In this document: positions 54,580-64,000 of the stretch, one piece after another
Layout: every line of letters begins with the position of its first letter
How positions within the stretch are numbered: position 1 is the stretch's first letter
NCBI RefSeq assembly: GCF_020379485.1
Contig: NC_063448.1
Location: forward strand, 46,199,218-46,263,217
DNA from: Brassica napus
Lineage: Eukaryota; Streptophyta; Magnoliopsida; Brassicales; Brassicaceae
DNA length: 64,000 nt
Direction of reading: 5' to 3'
Position numbers and translations under genes: made by a program
Notes under the pieces: generated by a model
What the model saw: only the letters and a program-made list of their open reading frames with translations
Databases searched by the model: none
Told to the model about the DNA's origin: nothing

Positions 54580-56153
54580 ATTTTATTTACGCGCGTCACT
54601 AGCTGCCAGTCAATTTTTTAACGTGAATGATTCACGAGATGCGAAGTGGCAGTTTTAATAGTATTGATTTTTATTTAAAAATTAAAACAAGCGAAACTGT
54701 GTGCTCACGCGCGTATGAAGCACGTAAGTTGTAAACTCGTTGTTTTAAGGATTTCCTAACCCTTTTGTTTAATAAAAAGTCTAATTAATATTAGCACTTT
54801 CGTGCACGTTCTCTCTTGACCAAGATAAAACATTTGCATGTTAAATTTTATTTTGCAAAAGAAAAAACTATATATCGTCTGTAGTTAGTACGAAATACGA
54901 ATAGTTTTAATACCCCATGTGATCATGTCACAACTCAATTTTTATATCACTTTTAAAATCATTAATTTTGTCAGTGTACTTCAATGATATAAAATGTTAT
55001 ATATACTTTGCTTAAACTCTACTTGTATTAATGTAAATATTGGAACCAAAAGAAAATGTTTTTAATGTAAATTTAATACTAAAATGATTCGTTGACATCG
55101 TGCTGCTGAGTAGTTTATAGATGCATGTGGTCCTGGTGATGAAATTACGCCATTTCCTGCGTCACTTTTTGACTTTCTTATTAATTTAGTAAGATTGTAA
55201 CGTTTTGAAATGTTTTATACAGTAGGAAGCTTTATAAAAATGGAAAGTTGGAAAGCAGGTCAAGCACACAACAACTCGCCGATCTCGCTCACGATAACAT
55301 CGTTCTGGGGAAATGTAGCACACGTTATTTTCTCCAGCCTTTAATTATGTATTTTCTCAATATTGATATCAAAATAAAATATTCATTTGATATGGAAGTA
55401 CTACGATGCAGTTTTGTAAAACACAACATTCCATATAGATATTAGGATCAGATCAAAAGTGGACCTACGGACAGAAGATAATATCAAAAGATGCCATAAG
55501 CGTATCTTTCACGCTATGCTCCACATTGAACATCCAGCGATAGGGAAATACTGAATACATGGAACATGCATCCGATAGAAATATAGAATGAATATTTCTT
55601 TAATTATGTTAATGCTGCTGGTTTTGGTCGTTGAATATGATAGTTCTTAACTCTGAGAGATGGTTTCATTAGGTTTCTAGCTTGGCAAGTTTCTTATTTT
55701 AGTAAACTCAGATATTGCTAACTATTTCAAACATAAATCCATTAGTTCTATATAAAAATAATCGAAATTAAATATACTTGTTGCTAATTGCAATAAAAAA
55801 ACGTGTTCAAGCCATATTTACTACCAATGCAATCACGGTGGAATATATTTATGCATGCAATCTCTCACCTTCTCCTACACCTCCATGGGAACAACTATGG
55901 CAATGTCAAAGGCCAAGGAGTCAAACAAAAGGCCACATAATTAAATGACTAAGGTTTGGCAGCACACAGCCTCAAATCGTTGAGAAGTACCAATAATCCT
56001 CTATAAAGGTATATTAGGAAATGGTTGCTTACCGAGCCTTTTTCGGCCTCGATCGTATTCAGCCCCTTGCCGTAGTATTCCATAAAGTTAGCCTTAAAAA
56101 AAAAACAATGTTTGTTAGATGAACAAAGAGACCCTAACCATCAAAATATAATA
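54580..56153. other. AT-rich spacer upstream of JAZ3
   Basis: No gene is recognised. A frame at 55248-55445 (MESRSSTQQLADLAHDN) has no known domain. The right end borders the PIF/Harbinger-like element. Confidence 0.5.
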
Positions 56154-56387
56154 GGGCTGTTCGTTTCATTGACGCAGGTTCCTGCGGCTGCGGCGATTTT
56201 TTTCAAAATTCTTGTTCGTTTGATTGACGCCGAGACCTGCGTCTAACCGCCGCGTACGCCGTAAAATCCCGCGGTCGCGACATAAATTATGCGTCTGTTT
56301 AAGCTATTTACAATTATATCCTTAACCTGGTTACTTATTTACGAAAAAACCTACGTCTAATTGACGCAGCCACAGCTCTTCTTCTCC

Positions 56388-57730
56388 AATCGACGCAGAA
56401 CTCTCTCCCATCTCTCTCGATCTCGATCTCTTTCTCCAGTCCATCTCTCCATCTCTCTCGATCTCGAGCCCTCTCTCCATCACCAGCTCTCTCTCCATCT
56501 CAAGCTCTCTCTCCATCTCAAGCTCTCTCTCCATCTCTCTCTGTCACGAGCTCTCTCTCTGTGAGATGACTTGATGGTGCACAATGCGAGGATTCGAGCT
56601 CTGTATCCATCACACAAACCCATCTCAAGCTCTCTCTTGATCTCTGACACTAACCCATCTTCGAGTTCTCTCTCTCTCAATCTCCGACCTCGAGCTCTCT
56701 CTCTATTTCCGACCTCGAGCTCTATCTCTTTGAGGTAATTATCTCATCCTTTTGAAAACTTTGGATCAATTCGTTAAGATTTGGGTTAGTATTTGACTTG
56801 AGAGTTTCAAATTGTTGCAGTTTCCCTAGAAAAGCTGTTTGAGTGTCAATCGGTGGCTCTGCTGCTCCTGCACAAGCTGAGGTGCATTTACCTGAAAGCT
56901 TGATTCTTTCTTTGCTCTGTCACGAGCTCTCTCTCACGAGCTCTCTCTCGAGCTCAGGCGCTCTCTCCATCACGAGCTCTCCGACACAAACTCATCTCAA
57001 GCTCTCTCTCTCTCCATCTCCAACACATCTCTCTGTTCTCCGACAAACCCATCTCGAGTTCTCTCTCTTTGAGGTAATAGTCACATTCTCTGTTGGATAC
57101 TGATTGTGATGGTCGTCTCTATTCTAAAGCATTGATGGTATGATGCAGATTCTTCAAGTGTGAGATGAGTTGAGGTGCAATGCGAGGATTGTTCTGAGTG
57201 GTAAGTGTATTACTGGTGTTTTATCAATCTTGGTTTGCTTTGGTTTCTGTCTGTACTTCCAAGAGTTTGTCTCATTGCATGAAAAGAGCTTGTTGCATTA
57301 CCAGTGTAATATTGAGTGTTGCCTCTTATCATTAGTATAAGAACTAGTAATCAAACCTTTTGTTAGTGACAAATACCATTCTCATCTGTGTCTTGTCGCT
57401 GTGTCTTAACATGTGCTTTTTAGTTAACATGTTTGGTCTAAGTGGTTGGATGATTGCTTGATATTGCAGATCATTCGTTACTCTTTCTTTGGGCTTAAGG
57501 AAGCTCTAGGCTTTGCACCTTCTTGGCACTTGTGGCTCAGGTATTCAATCCTTATGCAGTATTTTAATACAGCCTTGATCATTGATAAGTAAACAAACTT
57601 GATCTCGTTTGTTTTTGTCTCTTTTGTTCAATATGTTCAGATACAGTAGCTTTTTAGTGCAGCTCTCTCTTCTTCATAGCATCTCGAAGCTCTCTCTTCT
57701 CCATAGCATCTCGAAGCTCTCTCCTCCAAA
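56388..57730 (+). repeat. CT-rich minisatellite blocks (CTCGAGCTCTCTCTC type)
   Basis: Three blocks (56388-56750, 56915-57080, 57655-57730) of 12- to 24-bp units built from CATCTC, CGAGCTCTCTCTC and CATCTCAAGCTCTCTC words. Frames across them code only for low-complexity Leu/Ser or Arg/Glu repeats. They lie in the 5' part of the Harbinger-like element, before the Myb-like gene. Confidence 0.75.
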
Positions 57731-59027
57731 CCCATCTCTTCCTTTTCTCGTTAAGGTATTGGCTTCATCTGTCTCTCTGTATTAAACTATGTACTAAGTT
57801 GGAACTGTTTAAAAATGATTCCTTGTGTCTGACTCAAAATGATTATTAAGGTTGCTGAGTATTGCTTTTAGAGGTTATGTTAAGGTTGCTGAGTATTTTT
57901 TTTTCCAGCTGTGTCTGTGTTTCTCACTCTCCCGTAAGGTTCCATCACCTCTCAGGAATAACAACTCCAGGTATGCATATGTTGTTGCTTGTAGCTTGTT
58001 GCTTGTATGCGCAAGTACTCTGTTGTTGAGTCTTGATTTGTTATGTATGTGTGATGTTGCCTGTGTGTGTTGTTACATTGCTTAGTATTGATCGTTAGTC
58101 TCCATTCAAGTGTCTTGGTGCTGAGAATTGAAGTTTGCAGGGTATTAGAGGGTCTTTGATTGATTAGTTTTATTCTGTGACTACACTAGTTGAACATTTG
58201 CGCTTTCACTACATTGGTTCTGTTCTGTGACTACACTGCAACACACTCTCGCTCTTTAGTTGTTAATATAATGGTCTTAAGATATGAGTTAATTTTGCTT
58301 TATTTTGTTTGGTTCTATAGCTTCTCTAATGGGTTTGTTGGTTACTGAATATCCGTGATTGCAGACTCTCTCGTCTCAAGCTGACACTCTCAAGTTAAGA
58401 CCCTCTCAAGTTCAGACCCTCCCAAGTTCAAGATGACAAAAGATGTAAGGCTCTAGACTAAGCACTGTCTTTAATTCTCTTGTTTTCATTTTTGATATAT
58501 GAACTTGAGTGATGTTGAACTTGAGTGATTGGTCTATAACTTGTTGGATATATGAACTTGAGTGTTGTTTTGTGTCTTGATCATTGTGCAAGGCTTAGAT
58601 ATTTTTATTTGATGTTCCTTTTCTTAGCTTTAGAACTGGCCTCCTAAGGAGACTAGATACTTTTTCTAACTTTATGCCAAAGAGAGAAGAAAGGGAAATA
58701 GGACCAGTACGTCTATGAATAAAGTAGGGAAGGAGAACATCATGGTGGCGTTTGAAGACAGGTTTAAGAAAGGATATGATTCTTGGCAGACTTTCAAGAA
58801 CAAATACGACACAAGTATGAAGAAATACACCAAATTTAGGAAGTTAACTAAGAATAGGACAGGGCTTGGGTTTGATAACTTGGGAAGGATCGATATGTCA
58901 GATGATTGGTGGAGTGAATGCGAAAAGGTTAGTTTTGCTTATCTCCTGTGTATTTTTCTATAAAATGCTTCATGTTTGCTTTGCTCACTTAGAAAATGAT
59001 GACTAGTTAGTTAGTTAGTTTCTGTAA

Positions 59028-59032
59028 CCCTT
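59028..59032. repeat. Target-site duplication (left) of the intronic LTR-like insertion
   Basis: CCCTT immediately before 59033 is repeated at 60852-60856, immediately after the insertion. Confidence 0.85.
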
Positions 59033-60851
59033 TGATTACGCGTTTAAGCACACACCAATTAACCTAATGTGCCAACAATACCACAATCGAATGGTATGTC
59101 ATTGTAGCATTTTAGGATCGAATCCACAGAGAACTAGAGACTTATAACACCAAGAATACACAAACCTTCCTAATTTAAGCAAACAAGAAGATAGATGATT
59201 TGTAACAAACTAATATCCTAGAAATATAAACAAGGTGATCCCAAATCCAATCAAGAAATAAGTGCAAGAATTCAATCAAATACTAAGGATGGATCCATGG
59301 TAAAGATAATTGATATAAGGTGATCAAGGTTCAATCTAAAGGTGGCAACTTTCAATCAAAGTAATCTCTTAAGTCTAAACACAATTCTAGACAAGTCCTA
59401 TGTCTAGGTAAATGTCCATTTGCTTAGAAATCATTAAACATCAAATGTCTTTGGCTTAATTCAATCAAGCAATCTTTAAGTTCAAGTTCAATAACTATCT
59501 AGCAATTTTAACATCAAGTGTCCTTGGCTAATCTCACTAGAGCTTAGTTGAGTTGATTCAAACACTTCATCTAATCATGTCTGATGAGAAGTGTTTAGAA
59601 ATCAGGTTTAGAGTGATCAAGACTAAACAAGCATTAAAAATACTCAACAAGCAAGTTCATACAAGGATCTACAATAAAACACCCTAAATCTACACTTAAT
59701 CACCCTAATCTACCTTAACCATGAATCCAAGGAGTGTCTACTCTCTAATCTCCATGAGAAACCTCAAACCCATGATGGATTCAAGGCTCACCATGTTTAT
59801 GAGAAGGAGAAACAAGATATAATATGAAGAACTTCCTTAGATTATGATATAAAGATTCAAGCTTTTTTTACAAAGGGAGGCAAGTTCTTGAGAGAAAAAT
59901 GAGATTTTTTCTTAGGTTTTTAGGTTTAAAACTATATATAAGAGATGCCAAACTCGAGCTGGTTTAGTGAATTAAACCGGGTCAAACCGGAATAAACCGG
60001 TCAATCATTTCTGAGATCGCGTTTTTGTCTTCTGCGAGCGGCCTTTGCACCTCGCTGTGGCAAGTCGCTGTGATGCTTGATCTTTGATGATGGATTTCCC
60101 GAGCGAGTTCATCATGTCGCTGTGCTCGAGCTCGCTTCGTTCATGGCTACAACTCGCAGAGGTCGTCGCTTCAAGCTTCGTCGTCACTAAGCTCTCCACT
60201 GAACCGGAACCACCGAGCCACAGCCAAGCTCAGTCCGTCGTTCATCCATCGTCAACACCTCGCCGGTGCTCAGTTCTCCCGTCGTGGTTTTCGTCGTGGT
60301 AAGCTCTCCGCCGTGCTCTCAGCCTCCGCCGTCGGGATTCAGATCCGGCGAAGAGAAGCTCGTGAGCTCCTCCACGGTGTCGTGCTCTCAGATCGTAGCT
60401 TCCTTCTCCATGGTACTGTAACAGGCTCGCCGCGTCGTCAAGCTCCGGATGCATCAGGAGAAAGCTCATGCTCTCCAATGGAGGTTTCTTCATTATTTTC
60501 AAAACCAGTCCCTGGCCTTTTGATTCTTTACAAAACGGACCCAGCCTTTGGAATGTGCAAAAATGCCCTCGCGAATCAAACCCAAAGTTTCCAATGTGCG
60601 ATTTAGCCCAATCGAATATTACGAATTTGCAACCTTGGTCCCTGGGTTCTTGTTAACATCACAATGGACCCAAAACTTCCAAAATTTGCAGTATAACCCA
60701 TGAATTTCGCCCCAAACTTCCAAATAAGCATTCCAACCCCTATGATATGCAAATGAGTATGCAAATACAACACAAAGACCTAAATGCAACCTAAAATGAT
60801 CATAATAAGCTAAAATATGAATCTAAAACTTATAAAAATCATGAGATATCA
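59033..60851 (-). mobile_element. Solo-LTR-like insertion (1,819 bp) in the Myb-like gene intron
   Basis: The segment starts TGATTACGCG and ends GATATCA (TG...CA ends), flanked by an exact 5-bp CCCTT duplication. On the minus strand it begins TGATATCTCATGATTTTTAT, a start I associate with large plant Ty3/Gypsy LTRs. There is no internal coding domain, PBS or second LTR, so a solo LTR left by recombination is the simplest reading. The part at 60000-60480 is GC-rich; its frames have no recognisable domain. Confidence 0.75.
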
Positions 60852-61844
60852 CCCTTTTGTGATCTTGCTGGTAGAATTTTAGTTTGAATTTTAGTTTTGC
60901 TTTATGTCCTTTTAGAATTTGAGTTTGAATATTCACTAAGTATTGTAGAATGATTCATTGACGTTTGCGTTTTTAGTGATTAACTCTTTTTTTTATATAG
61001 GAGTGTCCTGGGATTAGAAGATCCATATGGAAAGAGGAATTTAATATGGATCTGTTTGAAGAAGAGTTCCGTGATGTAGTAGTAACTGGAGCAGAAGGAT
61101 GGAGTGCTCAACATGGAGAAACAAGCTTGAATTCTAGAGTGGGTGGAGATGAAGGTGATGAAGCCGATTCTCAGCCAGCAGCAGAAACAGAAACTCAAGC
61201 AGCAGCAGAGACAGAAACTCAGCCACAAGCTCAGACACAAACCCAACAGAAGACTCATTCCGGAAGTTCAAGAGGAAAAAGAAAGCGTAAAGAGAAGGAT
61301 ATGGTTGTAGAAGCTTGTGACAAACGTACTGAAGCTCTTATGGTGAAGAATAGGATAGCAAAACGGATGTTGGAGCGTCAAGAAGCTTCTAGTGTTGAAA
61401 ATGTGTTACAGATACTGTACACATTGCCTGGAGTGAGAGAGTGGTCTCCACTATATGAAGCAGCAATGGAACATTTTATAGATAATGAAGGGAGCAGAAG
61501 GGCTTTTATAACAATGAAGACAGATGAAGCTAAGACTAAGTTTCTAGAGCTTAGGACCAAGATAAAACGTGATTATGAAGCTTAGGACTAGTATGGAACT
61601 TAGAACTAGTATGGAACTTTTGCTTTTGGTCTGATCTTTGTATGAAACTGCCTTTTGTTTTGTGTTAATAAAAAATATTTTTTTATGAAACTACCTTTTG
61701 TTTTGTAGTCTTGTGTTAATCTGCTGGTTTCTCCTCTATAAAGCAAGTTATATTATCTGCTGGTTTAGTAGACTTGGTTTTGAATCTGGTAACAAGATGT
61801 TTACTTCTCTTATGTCTGTGGATTGCAAGGGTTTTGATACATAT

Positions 61845-63036
61845 TGTGGGAACCGAAATTCACACCGTCGAGTTTTGTTAATCGGAGGAAAGCCAAGTTA
61901 ACCTAGTCTTTCCTGAAGGTCCCGGTTATCTGCTGGGCCACGTACAACAAAATCAATATGAAAGATTCGAAAGTAATAAATCGTAAAAGAGCGAAAAGAG
62001 AACAAAGAGGTCATATTTCCGAATTCGCGTTTGAGAGTGAACAACAGGTAAGATCCTAGGCCACGAGAGCTGTCGGTATGTTCGCTAGTCTAGCCACCTA
62101 AGTTCTAACCTAGTCGAGTCGCAGCCCGATAGTAAAAACGGAAAAAGCCTAAATTGTTCTAAGTATTAAGTTTGCTCTGATCTCCCCCCCCCCCTCTTCG
62201 TCCTGGGTCCTCCTTATATACTCCTCCTTAGGTCGGTTTACCTCTTCTCGGGCCGGATTTGTCGTGAAGCGGGCTTTTCCATATTTCCTTCTTCTTTGTG
62301 ATTATCTTCGGAAATTTGACATTTATCTCTTCCCGCGGATGAGATGAACTGTCATACCAGTCTTTGGGTTCAAGTCTTTTGGGACCAAAGATGGGCCGTT
62401 GTCCGCAATTCGGACCCTCTTTGGGCCATATCGAGACTTAAGCGTTTTTATGATTTTACTCGCGAAGTAGCCATTGGTATAGGCATGGTTCTTCCAACGG
62501 AACCCTGTTTCTTCGCATAGCCGAGGGAGTTGGTGTTAAGTTAACCGTAACCTACTCTACTACGAAGAATATGAAACCGTTCGAGAGACATAACCTTCCC
62601 AACTTCCCGAATATTTTCGATGATGTTTTTTAGACGGAACATTGGTGTCGTATCCACGGACCCGAAGACTGAGTTACGGAAACTTCGGATGAAGATGCAT
62701 GGTTATGGGATGGGACCGAGTTTGGAATGGTCCACGGAGAATTGGCCGCGCTCACCGGGCGGCTGATCGGTGTCGTGGCCGAGCTCGCCGGCGAGTCGAC
62801 CGGCAACGCGGTCGTGGTCGCCGGGCGAGCTGGCCCGCGTCACGGCCGAGCTCGCCGGCGACTCGACCAGCAACACGGCCTTGCTCGCCGGGCGAGCTGG
62901 CTCGTGTCGCGGCCGAGCTCGCCGGGCGATCTGTTTCGGCTGTTCATTTTCTTGGCTTTTGAAGTTTCGACCGAGATTCGGTTTTTCTGAGGACTTTCGG
63001 ACATCGATTCCGTCGTGACTGATTTTGACCCCAACA
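61845..63036 (-). repeat. LTR of a retrotransposon running off the right edge
   Basis: About 1,192 bp starting TGTGGGAACCGAAATTCACA and ending GACCCCAACA. It is followed by GTTAGCCCCCCCAGC, a polypurine tract when read on the minus strand. So this is the 3' LTR of a minus-oriented element whose 5' part is beyond 64000. The start sequence is typical of plant Gypsy-type LTRs. Confidence 0.8.
62770..62935 (+). repeat. GC-rich tandem repeat inside the LTR
   Basis: About two and a half units of roughly 65-70 bp, each with GGCCGAGCTCGCCGG and GCCGGGCGAGCTGG words, 70 percent or more GC in an otherwise AT-rich locus. All three frames are open, which explains the overlapping low-complexity Ala/Arg frames. 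It is not a gene. Confidence 0.8.
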
Positions 63037-64000
63037 GTTAGCCCCCCCAGCTAGATAGGATCCGTGGACCTGGGTGTTAGGTCGTAGCTTGCGGTATGGT
63101 CTGTTCTAAGGCTGTGCGACGACTGATCGGCTCTTGTTTTGCCTGTGGGCGATTTCCACCTGGTTCTTTCCGATTTAAAGTCCGCGACTTGGCGCCGGCT
63201 TATATGACTTGTATGGAATGAACCGAGCACTCTCCAGAGACCGTTTGGAGTACTGACCAAAATTTCAGATATCTTGTATAGCGCGCTATGGTATCCTCGT
63301 CGGATGTAAGAGAACCTTTACTTTTACGAAAGGTTAGACTACGAGTTCCTTTTTGAGAACGTTTTGGGTTTGTCCGTCGGGGCCAATCGACGGGCAATTT
63401 GTTTTTTTTAGAGTCGCGGACGGACCGAGTGTTTGGATAATATCTTTCGAAAATATTTACGACGTCTCGCTTTTTCCGAAAGGTATATCCTTTGTAGTGA
63501 GAAATTTACGGTCTTCGTTTTTAGAGAAGATGTATTTGGTCTTGCTTGACCATTGATACGCAGTGATTGTTGTTTAAGTTAGTTCCCATCCAAGGACTGC
63601 TTGAAAGGTATGCGTGTTTGGAGACCCTTGTTTTGGGTGTTTCTCTGGTCAATCTCCGATTGTTGTGGCTTATTGCAAGCGAATCGGGAGACTGAAATAA
63701 AATGAGTTTTATTGGAAAAGTTTCGAAAATATTGAGTACATGTGTGGATATTCCGAACTTTGTGGGAGTATACGAGTATACGTACCCACTCTCCCCCCCC
63801 TTTTTGGAGAGGGGGATAGCTGAACTTGTCAATAGGACAAGCTGCCTACGTACCTCTTTCGAGGATCAAGCCATCTCGTAGTTTTGCTTTGTTGTTGCGG
63901 GCGTTCCTACTCGTTGGATAGAGCCATTTCTGTTCCTACGGCCGTTGAGGCTCTAGTTAAATCGGCGGCCGTTTCGTGAGTCGGGTTTTCCGCTGGTAGG
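63037..64000 (-). mobile_element. Internal 3' part of the right-edge LTR element
   Basis: Follows the polypurine tract. A second pyrimidine-rich word, ACTCTCCCCCCCCTTTTTGG (63787-63806), could be another priming site. Minus-strand frames at 63051-63260 and 63521-63832 show no recognisable gag or pol domain, so this part is probably the non-coding 3' interior. Confidence 0.55.

Larger units (their letters stand above)
58433..61585 (+). pseudogene. Myb/SANT-like protein of a Harbinger element, disrupted
   Basis: Myb_DNA-bind_3-type proteins bind the ends of PIF/Harbinger elements and help the transposase enter the nucleus. Exons: 58433-58444 (MTKD), 58634-58927 and 61001-61585. Domain text: NWPPKETRYFF, then stop TAA at 58667-58669, then LYAKERRKGNRTSTSMNKVG, DSWQTFKNKYDTSMKKYTKF, TGLGFDNLGRIDMSDDWWSE; after the intron ECPGIRRSIWKEEFNMDLFE, a Gln/Thr-rich repeat (about 61170-61250) and a conserved C-terminal helix region ending KIKRDYEA. 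The in-frame stop and a 1.8-kb LTR-like insertion in intron 2 make this a broken gene. The last exon alone is open for 179 codons. Confidence 0.75.
56154..61844 (+). mobile_element. PIF/Harbinger-like DNA transposon (left part; interrupted)
   Basis: Begins GGGCTGTTCGTTTCATTGAC after TA-rich sequence (ATA/TAA as possible 3-bp target). GTTCGTTTCATTGACGCAGG recurs about 50 bp later as GTTCGTTTGATTGACGCCGA, a subterminal repeat typical for plant Harbinger. Inside is a Myb/SANT-like gene of the ORF1 type that accompanies Harbinger transposases. The right inverted repeat and the DDE transposase are not seen before the LTR element that starts at 61845, so the right end either lies beyond the window or is missing. 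Confidence 0.6.

Noticed and set aside
55248..55445. Plus-strand 65-codon frame upstream of JAZ3 as a gene
   Set aside because: Only the first 24 residues look protein-like, there is no recognisable family, and the rest is AT-rich spacer.
56331..56680. Arg/Glu- or Leu/Ser-rich frames as coiled-coil proteins
   Set aside because: All frames on both strands are open because of the CT-rich minisatellite; the peptides are repeat artefacts.
61046..61585. 179-codon frame as a host Myb-like transcription factor
   Set aside because: It is the last exon of a Harbinger-type accessory gene; the earlier exon with the DNA-binding part carries a stop and the gene lies within transposon sequence.
62699..62990. 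Overlapping 82- to 87-codon Ala/Arg-rich frames as genes
   Set aside because: They arise from the GC-rich tandem repeat within an LTR.
1..64000. CRISPR arrays, prokaryotic operons, phage genes, tRNA or rRNA genes
   Set aside because: Reading both strands gave no regularly spaced identical repeats with unique spacers, no bacterial gene clusters and no recognisable tRNA or rRNA sequence; the window is plant nuclear DNA.

Overview
This is plant nuclear DNA, almost certainly from a Brassica or close relative (Brassicaceae). The evidence is the GT-AG introns, AT-rich introns and spacers, chloroplast and jasmonate genes, and several layers of plant transposons. The protein-coding genes read, left to right, as a block that I recall being in the same order, descending, on Arabidopsis chromosome 3 (about At3g18000 down to At3g17860). 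That collinearity is from memory and was not searched.

Layout of host genes. 51-2269 (-): phosphoethanolamine N-methyltransferase, 3' end outside the window, with a 25-codon upstream ORF at 2338-2415. 4835-5506 (-): small C2-domain (CAR-type) protein. 5951-9802 (-): Toc64, an amidase-like/TPR receptor of the chloroplast envelope. 10148-11797 (+): aldose 1-epimerase, sharing a 345-bp divergent promoter with Toc64. 19683-21468 (+): three-domain B3 (REM-like) protein made by an exon-pair duplication. 27602-28539 (+): DAC-like thylakoid protein, apparently frameshifted. 28837-34023 (-): leucine-rich-repeat protein. 42549-44719 (-): SURF1, cytochrome oxidase assembly. 46825-47433 (-): small basic/acidic protein of unknown role. 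47908-50457 (-): TPR-thioredoxin (TDX/HIP). 51305-54144 (-): JAZ3-type jasmonate repressor with a cluster of three perfect G-boxes upstream. Exon boundaries were derived by hand from GT-AG sites and reading phase. For eight of these models the summed exon lengths give complete, phase-consistent ORFs.

Transposons make up nearly half the window. 12216-18515: minus-strand LTR element with 272-bp LTRs and a GATAC target duplication, but almost no coding capacity. 21779 to about 26938: broken Copia element. 34455-41704: broken L1-type LINE with a target duplication of about 20 bp, containing a 706-bp hAT-like element (38670-39375) with a perfect 8-bp duplication. About 45335-46130: fold-back element. 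56154 to about 61844: left part of a PIF/Harbinger-like element carrying a dead Myb/SANT-like gene, whose intron holds a 1.8-kb LTR-like insertion (59033-60851, CCCTT duplication). 61845-64000: left LTR and internal start of another LTR element that runs off the window.

The most interesting signals are the NMT-type uORF, the Toc64 domain that has lost its amidase nucleophile, the internally duplicated B3 gene, the G-box-containing promoter duplication plus reading-frame break in the DAC-like gene, the uncertain C-terminus of the LRR gene, the JAZ3 G-box cluster, and the nested insertions with exact target duplications. I found no CRISPR array, prokaryotic operon, tRNA or rRNA gene, and no wholly new system.
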